Below are positions 29,984-38,545 of a stretch of DNA of 64,000 bases, one piece after another; position 1 is the first letter of the stretch; the number at the start of each line of letters is the position of its first letter. Location of the stretch: NCBI GenBank assembly GCA_963740255.1, contig CAVUDO010000006.1, positions 310,001-374,000 of the forward strand. The letters are read 5' to 3'. The translations under genes were made by a program, and so were the position numbers. Source of the stretch: CAVUDO01 sp963740255 (lineage in GTDB: Bacteria; Actinomycetota; Actinomycetes; Mycobacteriales; Cryptosporangiaceae). The notes beneath the pieces are model-generated. The model was given only the letters and a program-made list of their open reading frames with translations. It ran no database searches and had not been told where the DNA came from.

Positions 29984-32356
29984 ATGAGTTCCCGCACCGA
30001 CACCGACACTGACACCGACGCGCCGGCACGAGACGCCCACGTCGAGCTTGCGATCGGTGGCATGACCTGCGCGTCCTGCGCGGCGCGGATCGAGCGGCGG
30101 CTGAACAAGATCGAGGGTGTCACCGCGAGCGTCAACTACGCGACGGAGAAGGCCGACGTGCGGTTCCCCGCCAGCCTCGGCACCGACGACCTCGTCGCGG
30201 CCGTGCAGGCCGTCGGGTACACCGCGACACTGCCCGCCCCGCCGGCCAGCCAGGACGACGACCGCGAGCCGGCCGAGGCCGCCGACCCGACCCGGTCGCT
30301 GCGGCAGCGGCTCCTCGTCACGCTCGTGCTCACCGTGCCCGTCATCGCGCTGGCGATGATCTCGCCCCTGCAGTTCACCTACTGGCAGTGGCTCTCGCTC
30401 GCGCTGGCCGCCCCGGTCATCGTGTACGGGGCGTGGCCGTTCCACCGGGCCGCGTGGGCCAACCTCCGCCACGGCACGGCATCGATGGACACGCTCATCT
30501 CGATGGGCACCCTGGTCGCGTTCGGCTGGTCGCTCTACGCGCTGTTCCTCGGCTCGGCCGGCGAGACGGGCATGACCCATCCGTTCTCCCTCACCATCGC
30601 CCGCACCGACGGCACCGCCAACATCTACCTGGAGGTCGCCGCCGGACTGACCCTGTTCATCCTCGCCGGCCGCTACTTCGAAGCCCGGTCCAAGCGTCAG
30701 GCCGGCGCCGCCCTGCGTGCCCTGCTCGAACTGGGCGCCAAGGACGTCACGGTGCTCCGCGACGGCCGGGAAGTTCGCATCGGCGTCGACCAGCTCACCG
30801 TCGGCGACGAGTTCGTCGTGCGGCCCGGGGAGAAGGTCGCCACCGACGGGACCGTCGTGGAGGGCAGCTCGGCGGTCGACGCGAGCATGCTCACGGGCGA
30901 GAGCGTCCCGGTCGAGGTCGGGGTCGGCGACGCGGTGGTCGGCGCGACCGTCAACGCCGGTGGACGGCTCGTGGTCCGGGCGTCCCGGGTCGGGGCCGAC
31001 ACCCAGCTCGCGCAGATGGCGAAGCTGGTCACCGAGGCGCAGAACGGCAAGGCCGCCGTGCAGCGCCTGGCCGACCGGATCTCCGGGGTGTTCGTGCCGG
31101 TCGTGATCGCCCTGGCCGTGGCCACCCTCGGGTTCTGGGCCGGCACCGGCGCGGGCATCGACACCGCGGTCACCACCGCGGTGGCGGTGCTCATCATCGC
31201 CTGCCCCTGCGCGCTCGGGTTGGCCACACCCACCGCACTGCTCGTCGGCACCGGCCGCGGCGCACAGCTGGGCATCCTCATCAAGGGCCCCGAGGTGCTC
31301 GAATCGACCCGCCGGGTGGACACCGTGGTCCTGGACAAGACCGGCACCGTCACCACCGGCCAGATGGCGCTGGCCGACGTGACCACCGCACCCGGGGAAG
31401 ACCCTGAGCGGGTGTTGCGGCTGGCCGGCGCGTTGGAACACGCCTCCGAGCACCCCATCGCCCGAGCCATCGCCGCCGGTGCGGCCGAACGCGTCGGAGC
31501 GCTGCCGCCGGTGGCCGACTTCACCAACCTCGAAGGGCTCGGCGTGGAAGGCACCGTCGAGGGTCACACCGTGCTCGTCGGCCGACCCCGGCTGATCCAG
31601 GAGCGCGGCATCACGCTGCCCGCCGAGCTGGACGAAGCCCGAGGCGCCGCCGAGAATGTCGGCCGCACCGCCGTCGTGGCGGCCTGGGACGGCCAGGCGC
31701 GCGCGGTCCTCACCGTCGCCGACACCGTGAAGACCACCTCGGCCGAGGCGATCGGCCAGCTCCGCCGGCTCGGGCTGACCCCCGTGCTGCTCACCGGGGA
31801 CAACACCGCCGTCGCCCGGGCGGTGGCGGCCGAGGTCGGCATCGACGAGGTCATCGCCGAGGTCCTGCCGCGGGACAAGGTCGACGCGGTCCAGCGCCTG
31901 CAGGCCGAAGGGCGGGTCGTGGCGATGGTCGGCGACGGCGTGAACGACGCCGCCGCGCTGGCCCAGGCCGATCTCGGCCTGGCGATGGGCACCGGCACCG
32001 ACGCCGCGATCCAGGCCAGCGACCTCACCCTGGTCCGCGGCGACCTCCGCGCGGCCGCCGACGCGATCCGGCTGTCCCGCCGCACCTTGGGCACGATCAA
32101 GGGCAACCTGTTCTGGGCGTTCGCCTACAACCTCGCCGCGCTGCCGCTGGCCGCCGCCGGACTGCTCAACCCGATGATCGCCGGCTTGGCGATGGCGTTC
32201 TCCAGCGTGTTCGTGGTCAGCAACAGCCTCCGGCTGTTCCGCTTCCAACCCCTGGTGCCCAACCGGGGCGCCTCTCAGCCGGCTCACCCCACACCGGGCG
32301 GTGCCACCGGTGGCGTCGGGCGGGCGACATCGGAAACCGCTGCGAACCGGTCGTAG
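29984..32356 (+). CDS. copA: Copper-exporting P1B-type ATPase CopA
   Basis: 790 aa; ATG 29984 is preceded by GGGGAGGGG. One N-terminal HMA domain with GGMTCASC (residues 25-32) is followed by eight transmembrane helices, actuator TGES (LTGESVP), the CPC ion-binding motif in IIACPCALGL (about 405), phosphorylated Asp in DKTGTVTT (about 449), SEHPIARA and hinge MVGDGVNDAAAL. C-terminal helices carry YNLAALP and MAFSSVFVVSNSLRL, typical of Cu(I) pumps (P1B-1). It exports Cu(I) across the membrane. It is the last gene of the csoR operon, and expression should be copper-induced. Confidence 0.95.
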   Translation: MSSRTDTDTDTDAPARDAHVELAIGGMTCASCAARIERRLNKIEGVTASVNYATEKADVRFPASLGTDDLVAAVQAVGYTATLPAPPASQDDDREPAEAADPTRSLRQRLLVTLVLTVPVIALAMISPLQFTYWQWLSLALAAPVIVYGAWPFHRAAWANLRHGTASMDTLISMGTLVAFGWSLYALFLGSAGETGMTHPFSLTIARTDGTANIYLEVAAGLTLFILAGRYFEARSKRQAGAALRALLELGAKDVTVLRDGREVRIGVDQLTVGDEFVVRPGEKVATDGTVVEGSSAVDASMLTGESVPVEVGVGDAVVGATVNAGGRLVVRASRVGADTQLAQMAKLVTEAQNGKAAVQRLADRISGVFVPVVIALAVATLGFWAGTGAGIDTAVTTAVAVLIIACPCALGLATPTALLVGTGRGAQLGILIKGPEVLESTRRVDTVVLDKTGTVTTGQMALADVTTAPGEDPERVLRLAGALEHASEHPIARAIAAGAAERVGALPPVADFTNLEGLGVEGTVEGHTVLVGRPRLIQERGITLPAELDEARGAAENVGRTAVVAAWDGQARAVLTVADTVKTTSAEAIGQLRRLGLTPVLLTGDNTAVARAVAAEVGIDEVIAEVLPRDKVDAVQRLQAEGRVVAMVGDGVNDAAALAQADLGLAMGTGTDAAIQASDLTLVRGDLRAAADAIRLSRRTLGTIKGNLFWAFAYNLAALPLAAAGLLNPMIAGLAMAFSSVFVVSNSLRLFRFQPLVPNRGASQPAHPTPGGATGGVGRATSETAANRS

Positions 32357-32390
32357 ACGATTCGACGACCGCGCGATCGGGGCGCGAGTT

Positions 32391-33164
32391 TCACGCCCGA
32401 AGGCGTCGGCGCAAGGGGTCGTTGGCGGTGATCGCTGACCAGAACGCACCGGCCCACAGCCGGTGGCCGGCGTCGTTGAGATGGAACCAGTCCGCGGCGT
32501 AGTCACGGAGCATGCTCACGAAGCCTTCCCGGCGCATCACTTCCTGGACCTCGGCGACGGGGAGCCTGCGGGAGCCGGCCCGTTCGTGCAGCAGCCTGGA
32601 GGCCGCGCTCGCGTCGCGTTGCCACTGTCCGTGCATGAAGTAGGGGATGTCGGCCACCACCGCAGCGGCGGGCAGGGCCGCGACGAGGGTGGTGACGAGC
32701 CGGTCGAGTTCGGCGGGGTCGGTGTGGACGATGTCGTTGCCGCCGATGTCCACGGTGACCAGGTCCGGGTTCATGCCGGCAAGCCGCGGGAGTTGCTCGC
32801 GCAGCAGGTCCTCGATGCGCGCACCGCTGCGGCTGAGGTTGACCACCTGGACATGCTTGCCGGTACGGGCGGTGAGCCGGGCGGCCACCAGGCTCACGTA
32901 CCCCTGCTGCGGACTGGACGCACCGATGCCCTGCGCCGCGGAATCGCCGAGCGCGACGTAGAGGAGCCCGCCGGCCGGCCCGCGGGGCTCGTGCCAGTAC
33001 TCGGCGAACGCGTCGTGGCTCTGGGCCAGGTGCCAGAGGTTCACACCCCACACCGTCCCGGACGCGACGACGACCGCGCTGACGGCGATCGCGGCTCGGC
33101 CCCACACCGACCTGGACCAACGGCGTGCCGCCGGGTCACCCTCGGAGGTGCGGGCCGGGCTCAT
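32391..33164 (-). CDS. Secreted/membrane-anchored SGNH-fold hydrolase
   Basis: 257 aa from ATG 33164, with GAGGAGGGATC just upstream. A signal anchor (AAIAVSAVVVASGTVWGV) precedes block I ALGDSAAQG with the nucleophile Ser, block III VDIGGNDIV and block V DWFHLNDAGH with the catalytic Asp/His. It is GDSL-type esterase/lipase related. It is transcribed towards copA and divergently from merR, whose operator carries a minus-strand promoter pointing at this gene, so it may be metal-regulated. Confidence 0.85.
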   Translation of the reverse strand: MSPARTSEGDPAARRWSRSVWGRAAIAVSAVVVASGTVWGVNLWHLAQSHDAFAEYWHEPRGPAGGLLYVALGDSAAQGIGASSPQQGYVSLVAARLTARTGKHVQVVNLSRSGARIEDLLREQLPRLAGMNPDLVTVDIGGNDIVHTDPAELDRLVTTLVAALPAAAVVADIPYFMHGQWQRDASAASRLLHERAGSRRLPVAEVQEVMRREGFVSMLRDYAADWFHLNDAGHRLWAGAFWSAITANDPLRRRLRA

Positions 33165-33303
33165 CGCTGGATCCCTCCTCTCGCGAGCCCACTGCCTGTA
33201 GCAGCCGGTGACATGTGGTCGGTCGGGGGACGTCCGGGGGTGGGCCGTGTCTGAGGTCTCGCCCCGGCCCGGGCGCATCGATCAGCTTCAGTCTCCACTG
33301 TTA

Positions 33304-33325
33304 ACCTTCTAGCGTGGTAGAGGGT
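33304..33325 (-). promoter_or_regulatory. MerR-family operator and long-spacer promoter
   Basis: ACCTTCTA (33304-33311) and TAGAGGGT (33318-33325) form a near-perfect dyad (7 of 8 pairs). Read on the minus strand, TTGACC is followed 19 bases later by TAACAG: the over-long spacer diagnostic of MerR-activated promoters. It points to the SGNH hydrolase gene and lies 7 bases before merR, so MerR would repress itself and activate the neighbour. Confidence 0.6.
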
Positions 33326-33332
33326 CAAGGGG

Positions 33333-33743
33333 GTGGACGTGAAGATCGGTGAACTCGCCGAGCACAGCGGCACCAGCCCGCAGACGCTGCGCTTCTACGA
33401 GGCCGAGGGGCTGCTGCCCGAGCCGGGTCGTACTCCGGGCGGCTACCGCGACTACGACCCGCAGGTTCTCGACCAGCTGCGGTTCATCCGCTGTGCGCAG
33501 GCGGCCGGCCTGTCGCTGCGGGAGGTCCGGCAGATCCTGACGATCCGAGACTGCGGCGAGGCGCCGTGCGGACACGTGAAGCAGCTGCTCGGTGATCGGC
33601 TCGCCGGGGTGCGGGCGCAGATCGCCGAGCTGATCGCGTTGGAAGGGCACCTGGAGACGCTGCTGGAACGCAGCGGCCAGCCCCCTCCGCCCGACCACAA
33701 CTCCTCGACCGTGTGCTGGATCCTCGAAACGGCCCATCGGTGA
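33333..33743 (+). CDS. MerR-family metal-responsive regulator
   Basis: 136 aa from GTG 33333. The N-terminal winged helix is KIGELAEHSGTSPQTLRFYEAEGLL..GYRDYD. A dimerisation helix and the metal-loop Cys pair in RDCGEAPCGHV follow, as in heavy-metal (Cd/Pb/Zn/Cu) MerR proteins, with another Cys in STVCWIL. Its stop overlaps the next gene (GTGA). The adjacent TauE-cupredoxin and HMA genes make copper or another soft metal a likely inducer. The exact metal cannot be told from sequence. Confidence 0.85.
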   Translation: MDVKIGELAEHSGTSPQTLRFYEAEGLLPEPGRTPGGYRDYDPQVLDQLRFIRCAQAAGLSLREVRQILTIRDCGEAPCGHVKQLLGDRLAGVRAQIAELIALEGHLETLLERSGQPPPPDHNSSTVCWILETAHR

Positions 33744-34306
33744 GCCGGCACCGCCGCCGCGCCGCGCCGTCGGGCCCGCGGGCCAGTTCAACGCCCAGGC
33801 CAGGAATCGGCGCGTCCGTTCGCCGCCGCCGGCCGGCCGGCCGAACGCGGCGTCCGCTGGCCGCGGGGGCATTCGCTGTCTGCGCCCTGATCCTGGCTGC
33901 CGGGTTCGCAGTCTGGTTGCCGTGCGTCGGCGTCGGCACGGAACCGACGACCGCCATGGGACCGGCGGCGAGTTCAGGCCTGGCCGGTGCGGCGAGCGTG
34001 GCTGCCGACGACGACGGTGGGCAGCTCCGCCCGGCCGTGGCCGGGCCGGCGACTCTGACGACCGGGCGGGATTCGGGGGTTGGGTCGTGTGGGCCCGGGT
34101 CCGTCCACTCGATGCCCGGCCGGCCCGCCGTGCTCGTCGGTGACGCGGTGCTCCAGCCGGCACCACCGACGCCCCCGCCGCACCACGTCTGGCTGGGGCC
34201 GCCGTCGCGGTCGGAGTCCACGCAGACCGCGGATCCAGGGTGCGGTGGTTCACGCCCTGGTGCCCTACCGCGACGACCCGACGGTCACCGGGTGCTGCGG
34301 ACGTAG
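33740..34306 (+). CDS. Small membrane protein in metal operon
   Basis: 188 aa, GTG 33740 overlapping the merR stop. A strongly basic N-terminus, one clear helix (RRPLAAGAFAVCALILAAGFAVWLPCVGV) and a Pro/Gly-rich extracytoplasmic tail are visible. No family is recognised; the plan is that of DUF2946-like or anchor proteins seen in metal operons. The coupling to merR and the TauE-like gene 76 bases later support it as a real gene, but the low-complexity tail leaves some doubt. Confidence 0.5.
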   Translation: MSRHRRRAAPSGPRASSTPRPGIGASVRRRRPAGRTRRPLAAGAFAVCALILAAGFAVWLPCVGVGTEPTTAMGPAASSGLAGAASVAADDDGGQLRPAVAGPATLTTGRDSGVGSCGPGSVHSMPGRPAVLVGDAVLQPAPPTPPPHHVWLGPPSRSESTQTADPGCGGSRPGALPRRPDGHRVLRT

Positions 34307-34382
34307 CAGGACTCTGCCCGCGGTCACCCTCGACGCGGGCGCCCCGATCCTGTTCCCGTCCGATCAGCTAGGAGTCGTGCCC

Positions 34383-35513
34383 GTGTCCAACCTGTCCGCT
34401 GTCCTGGTCACCGGCCTGTTCGCCGGTGGCGTGTCCTGCGCCGCCGTCCAGGGCGGCCTGCTGGCCGGTCTCCTCGCCCGCCAACGCGACGCCGAACCAG
34501 CCCCGCCCCGAGCAGGCCGCACCACGAGGGATCTGAAAGGCCGTCCGCAGAGGGAGCTGCCCGGCGGGGGAGTCGTCGACGACCGTCCGGCGTTGCACCG
34601 GTTGGCCGACGACGCCGCGCCGGTCGGCGGTTTCCTGGTCGGCAAACTCGTCTCGCATACCCTGCTCGGCGCGGCGCTGGGAGCGTTGGGTGGGGCCGTG
34701 CAGCTCTCGGTCGGGTTCCGGGCCCTCGCGCAGGTGGCCGCGGGGATTCTGGTGGTCGTGTTCGGTCTGGCTCAGCTGGGCGTGCCGATGTTTCGGGGGT
34801 TGGTGATCCAACCGCCCGCGGCGTGGTCGAGGTTCGTCCGCGGCCGGGCCCGCTCGGCCGCCGCCTGCGCACCGGCTCTGCTCGGGTTCGCGACCATTCT
34901 CGTGCCGTGCGGGGTGACGCTGTCGGTGGAGGCGTTGGCGTTGGCGTCTGGGTCAGCGTGGGCTGGCGCGGCGACGATGGCGGTGTTCGTCCTGGGCACC
35001 AGTCCGTTGTTCGCGCTGCTCGGCTTCGCCGCCCGCAAGGCCGCCACTGCCTGGCGCGGCAGACTCGCGGCCGCGACCGGCGTGGTGGTGATCGGGCTGG
35101 GTCTCTACACCCTCAACGGCGGACTGGAGCTGACCGGATCTCCGCTCGCGGCCAGCCGCGTCGCCGAGGCCGCGGGCTTGGGTGACCAGCCGGTCACCGC
35201 CGCAGCCGCACCCGCCGCGGCGCCGCCGGTGTCGGTGAGCGGCGGCCGGCAGACCGTCGTGGTCACCGCCCGCACCGGGGAGTACACCCCAGGCAATATC
35301 GCGGTGCGGGCCGGACTGCCCACCACCCTGGTGGTCCGCTCGGACAATGTGCAGGGCTGTGTGCGGTCCTTCGTCATCCCCTCCCTCGGTAGGCAGTGGG
35401 TGCTGCCGGTGAACGGCGACACCCCCATCGACCTGGGTGTGCTCCAAGCCGGCCGGTTGGACTACACGTGCGGGATGGGTATGTACACCGGGCAACTCAC
35501 GGTCGGGCGGTGA
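34383..35513 (+). CDS. TauE/SafE- or CcdA-like membrane protein fused to a cupredoxin domain
   Basis: 376 aa. GTG 34383 has AGGAG eight bases upstream. Residues about 1-250 form six or seven membrane helices with conserved Cys near helix starts (GGVSCAAVQGGLL, AACAPALLGFATILVPCGVTL), like the SafE/CcdA group. After an Ala/Pro linker, residues about 285-376 are a cupredoxin-like beta-sandwich ending NVQGCVRSFVIPSLGRQW and YTCGMGMYTG with Cys/Met ligands. The pair suggests metal or electron transfer across the membrane, coupled to the next gene's Cys-x2-Cys chaperone. It is co-oriented with merR and overlaps the HMA gene by GTGA. Confidence 0.8.
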   Translation: MSNLSAVLVTGLFAGGVSCAAVQGGLLAGLLARQRDAEPAPPRAGRTTRDLKGRPQRELPGGGVVDDRPALHRLADDAAPVGGFLVGKLVSHTLLGAALGALGGAVQLSVGFRALAQVAAGILVVVFGLAQLGVPMFRGLVIQPPAAWSRFVRGRARSAAACAPALLGFATILVPCGVTLSVEALALASGSAWAGAATMAVFVLGTSPLFALLGFAARKAATAWRGRLAAATGVVVIGLGLYTLNGGLELTGSPLAASRVAEAAGLGDQPVTAAAAPAAAPPVSVSGGRQTVVVTARTGEYTPGNIAVRAGLPTTLVVRSDNVQGCVRSFVIPSLGRQWVLPVNGDTPIDLGVLQAGRLDYTCGMGMYTGQLTVGR

Positions 35514-35737
35514 ACGGGATGACCGCCAACTGGACGTTCGAGGTGACGGGCATGCACTGCGCCAGCTGCGGCATGCTCATCGACGAAGCTCTGGAGGACA
35601 CGGCCGGCGTGCTGAAATCAGCCACTTCGCTGCGGAAAGGGCGAACTGTCGTGCAGGTCGACGCCGACCAGTGCACCCCCGAGGCGGTCCTCGCCGTAAT
35701 CGCCACCGCCGGGTACCAGGCGGTGCACCGTGGCTGA
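35510..35737 (+). CDS. HMA-domain metallochaperone
   Basis: 75 aa from GTG 35510 (overlapping the previous stop); ATG 35519 is an alternative start. It has the ferredoxin-like HMA fold with EVTGMHCASCGMLIDEAL, whose CASC binds Cu(I), and VVQVDADQCTPEAVLAVIATAGY. The spacing is that of periplasm-facing or cytosolic copper carriers. It sits between the cupredoxin-fusion and the DUF2752 gene and probably hands copper to one of them. Confidence 0.88.
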   Translation: MNGMTANWTFEVTGMHCASCGMLIDEALEDTAGVLKSATSLRKGRTVVQVDADQCTPEAVLAVIATAGYQAVHRG

Positions 35738-36272
35738 CACCGTCCCAGGCGTGTCGCCAACCGGTCCGTCAGCGCAGGTCCAACGGCCCAGGCAACCACC
35801 GGGCGACCCGCAACGACCAGCCCGCCGCGACCTGGAGTGGTGGGCGGTGCGCTCGTGGCCGTGGACCGCCCTGGCCTTCTTCGCCGCGGCTGCTGCCTGG
35901 GTGCTGGTCTACGACCCGACCGACCAGACCGAAGACCCCACCGGGCCGTGTGCGTGGCACATGCTCACCGGCATCAACGGCCCCAGTTGCGGCGGCACCC
36001 GCGCGTTCTACTCCCTGCTCCACGGCGACATCGTCGACGCCGCCCGGTACCACCTGCCGGCGACTCTGGCGGCGCCGTTCCTGCTGTACTGGTGGCTCCG
36101 CGCCGTCCTCACCCAGCTCACCGGCATCAAGATGCCATCGCTGCGGGTCAACCGGTGGACACTGATCGGCTACGGCGTATTCTTCATCGTCTTCACCACC
36201 GTGCTGCGGAACCTGCCCTACGGACCGTTCCCATGGTTCGACATCCCGAACCTGACCCCGCGTGGCATCTGA
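35730..36272 (+). CDS. DUF2752 membrane protein
   Basis: 180 aa, GTG start 8 bases inside the HMA gene. Three membrane helices and the DUF2752 signature CAWHMLTGINGPSCGGTRAFYS followed by LLHGDIVDA are present. The conserved CxxCGxTR motif lies near a membrane face. Function unknown; the tight overlap with the copper chaperone argues for a role in the same pathway. It is the last gene of the merR operon. Confidence 0.85.
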   Translation: MADTVPGVSPTGPSAQVQRPRQPPGDPQRPARRDLEWWAVRSWPWTALAFFAAAAAWVLVYDPTDQTEDPTGPCAWHMLTGINGPSCGGTRAFYSLLHGDIVDAARYHLPATLAAPFLLYWWLRAVLTQLTGIKMPSLRVNRWTLIGYGVFFIVFTTVLRNLPYGPFPWFDIPNLTPRGI

Positions 36273-36417
36273 TCCCGCCAGCCGGTCCACTTCCCGCCGA
36301 CCCGCCGCGGCTGTGACCGTCGGGTCGGCGCTTGGCCGCACGCCTCACCGCCGCACATCTGCCGCCGGGAACCGCACATCGGCCGGGCACCGACACCGAC
36401 GTGGAGTTGTCGGCAGG

Positions 36418-36906
36418 TCAGGCTTGCTGGTCGGCGTGGTCGGGACGGTGGTGGTACTGGTGGACCACGGCGTGGCCCTTGCCGCGGCCGATCATCCAGC
36501 GGTTGACCGGCACCGTCACCACGAACGCGACCAGCAGGGAGAACGCGAGGCTGACCCAGAACACCCAGTTCGCCAGGCCGGAGTTCATCGCGCCGGGGAT
36601 GCCGAGCATGACGGCGTTGTCGACGATCTCCATCACGGTGATCGAGACGGTGTCAGCGGCCAGCGCGACCCCGATCGCGGTGCGCAGCGGCAACCCCGAG
36701 CGCAGCACCGGACGGATGGCCAGGGCGTAGCCGAACAGGAACGCCAACGCGACCGCCAGAGCGATCGTGGCGAGGTTCGACCAGCCCAGCGCGGTGCCGA
36801 TGACCATGCCGAGCACCTCACCGATCGCGCAGCCGGTCAGGCAGTGCAGGGTCGCCGAGACCGCCAGCCGGGTCAGGTCGCTGCCGGTGGGCGGGGACTG
36901 GTTCAT
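36418..36906 (-). CDS. DUF4396-domain membrane protein
   Basis: 162 aa with four helices. The family core LHCLTGCAIGEVLGMVIG is present with its Cys residues, followed by IALAVALAFLFGYALAI, DTVSITVMEIVDNAVM and a last helix pair. The C-terminal tail HAVVHQYHHRPDHADQ is His-rich, suggesting metal binding in the cytoplasm. It starts 31 bases from a CsoR-type operator, so copper control is likely. DUF4396 proteins commonly neighbour copper-resistance genes. Confidence 0.85.
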   Translation of the reverse strand: MNQSPPTGSDLTRLAVSATLHCLTGCAIGEVLGMVIGTALGWSNLATIALAVALAFLFGYALAIRPVLRSGLPLRTAIGVALAADTVSITVMEIVDNAVMLGIPGAMNSGLANWVFWVSLAFSLLVAFVVTVPVNRWMIGRGKGHAVVHQYHHRPDHADQQA

Positions 36907-36936
36907 CGCTGCCTCCTGAGCTCCGAGGTACCCAGC

Positions 36937-36953
36937 ATACCCCCATGGGGTAT
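36937..36953. promoter_or_regulatory. Second CsoR-type operator
   Basis: ATACCCC-CAT-GGGGTAT is a 7-bp perfect dyad with the same core arms and 3-base spacer as the operator before csoR. It lies between the divergent DUF4396 and DUF6153 genes and could repress both. Confidence 0.7.
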
Positions 36954-37027
36954 CATGTCAATGGTGAGTCTCACCATCGGGAGTCGGCCAAGCTCGCGCG
37001 AGGATGACTGCGGAAGGGGTGGATACG

Positions 37028-37549
37028 ATGGCTGGGATGAACGCCGCCGTACCGCCTCGGACTCTGTTGCCCTGCGGTCGGCGCGCCCCGGCTGAGGGCT
37101 GGTTGGCTCGGTTGCTGCTGCTGATGGCGGTTGTGGCCGGGCTGGTCGGTATGCACTCGCTAGGCTCGCCCTCGCTCGCCGCGGCGTCCCCGGGGCACAC
37201 CACCGCGATTCACTCCGCGCAAGCCGCCGCGGCCGCCCATCACGGCGTCCACACGCAGGGCCACACGCAGGCGGCCGAGCAACCAGTCGGGCACAGCGAC
37301 TGCCCGAAGGATGACCACGCCGACCACGGTGGGCCCTGCCCGAACGGCCACGGGCACCCCGGTGCGATGTGTCAGTCCGGAGCCCCCACCGCACCCGGCG
37401 CTCTTTCTGTTCCGGCGCTGATCGCGACCATCAGCTCGACACTGTCCGAGCGGCTCGTGGTGTCGCCGACAACCGCCGCAGCCGAGGCCGCCGCGGGGAG
37501 CGGATGCGGACCGCCGTCGCTGTCGGCGCTGTCGATCTCTCGGACCTGA
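37028..37549 (+). CDS. DUF6153-like protein with His-rich region
   Basis: 173 aa from ATG 37028 (AAGGGGTGG upstream; starts at 37004 and 37019 are also in frame). One helix, LARLLLLMAVVAGLVGMHSLG, ends in the MHSLG motif of DUF6153 proteins. A His-rich stretch (HHGVHTQGHTQ, GHSDCPKDDHADHGG, NGHGHPGAMC) could bind several metal ions outside the membrane. It lies downstream of the second CsoR-type operator. Confidence 0.75.
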   Translation: MAGMNAAVPPRTLLPCGRRAPAEGWLARLLLLMAVVAGLVGMHSLGSPSLAAASPGHTTAIHSAQAAAAAHHGVHTQGHTQAAEQPVGHSDCPKDDHADHGGPCPNGHGHPGAMCQSGAPTAPGALSVPALIATISSTLSERLVVSPTTAAAEAAAGSGCGPPSLSALSISRT

Positions 37550-37658
37550 GCCCGGCTTCTCCCGCGTTCCCGCCGCCACGGACCTTCGTGTCCTCGGCGG
37601 TTGAGGTGGGAGACGCTCGCGTCCTGCACGTCACGATCGACGTTCTTGAGGAGTTCCG

Positions 37659-38258
37659 ATGTTCAGTTCAACCCGTCGGCGGCCAGTAGCCGCCCTCGCC
37701 ACCGCTGTCGCGGTGATCGCGCTGTTCGCCGGGTGCGGCAGCAACGACCACGGCGGCACGCACAACGCCACCTCCAGCCCTTCGGTGGACGCCGCCGCCG
37801 GCCACAACGCCGCCGACATCGCGTTCGCGCGCGACATGATCCCTCATCACGCCCAGGCCATCGAGATGGCGACCCTTGCCGAAACCCGCGCGGCGAACCC
37901 ACAGGTGAAGTCCCTGGCCGCGGCGATCAAGAAAGCCCAGGACCCGGAGATCGCGATCATGTCCCAGTGGCTCACCGACTGGAAGCAGCCAGTTCCCTCG
38001 GCCAGCGAGCACGGTGGGAACCACTCGATGCCGGGAATGATGACCCAGGCGCAGATGACCCAGCTCACGGCCGCGTCCGGGCCGGCGTTCGACACGCTGT
38101 TCCTGCAGATGATGATCGGCCACCACCAGGGCGCGATCGAAATGGCCAAGACCGAACAGCGCGACGGCAAGGAGGGCGCGGTCAAGGCGCTCGCGAGGCG
38201 GATCGAGAAGGACCAGGCCGTGGAGATCACCCACATGCGGCAACTGCTGCAGGGCTAG
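37659..38258 (+). CDS. DUF305 lipoprotein
   Basis: 199 aa. A lipoprotein signal (VAVIALFAGC, Cys at about 25) is followed by two DUF305 repeats, each with HH: DIAFARDMIPHHAQAIEMA and DTLFLQMMIGHHQGAIEMA. The linker has HGGNHSMPGMM. DUF305 proteins are four-helix, ferritin-like copper-island lipoproteins. GAGGAGTTCCG precedes the ATG. It is anchored outside the membrane and probably binds metal; no enzymatic activity is established. Confidence 0.88.
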   Translation: MFSSTRRRPVAALATAVAVIALFAGCGSNDHGGTHNATSSPSVDAAAGHNAADIAFARDMIPHHAQAIEMATLAETRAANPQVKSLAAAIKKAQDPEIAIMSQWLTDWKQPVPSASEHGGNHSMPGMMTQAQMTQLTAASGPAFDTLFLQMMIGHHQGAIEMAKTEQRDGKEGAVKALARRIEKDQAVEITHMRQLLQG

Positions 38259-38324
38259 TGGCCACACGTCCGGGCGGGGGCGCCGCGGACAAGCGGCGCC
38301 CCCGGGCCGCACGTGGTCGGGCTG

Positions 38325-38545
38325 TCAGCGCGGCGACCGACCCGCGGATCATCGCGCATGTCTGTAACGACATCGGCGGGTGGGGCGAGGGCTTCGTGTT
38401 GGCGCTGTCGCGTCGCTGGCCGGGCCCGAACGCGACTACCGTGCCTGGTACCGCGGCCGCGCCGCCGCTGGGACGCCGTCGAGCCCATCATCCGACAAGC
38501 CCTCACCGACCGCGGAATCCGAACGGGACCTGTCGCCTTGCAGTA
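38325..38545 (+). pseudogene. Macro-domain protein remnant
   Basis: Reads DPRIIAHVCNDIGGWGEGF then VLALSRRWPG, the ADP-ribose-binding N-terminal signature of stand-alone macro-domain proteins. After a break near 38432 another frame gives ERDYRAWYRG, and a third gives VEPIIRQALTDRGI, the family's C-terminal strand. The middle of the domain, about 90 residues, is gone. The first break also fits loss of a CG tract. It is non-functional. Confidence 0.55.

Noticed and set aside
29930..32506. 858-codon minus-strand open frame
   Set aside because: It lies opposite copA, whose motifs and codon bias are clear; the antisense product is low-complexity Gly/Arg/Asp.
36262..37095. 277-codon plus-strand frame
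   Set aside because: It runs antisense through DUF4396 and its promoter; the translation is low-complexity His/Asp/Arg without a family.
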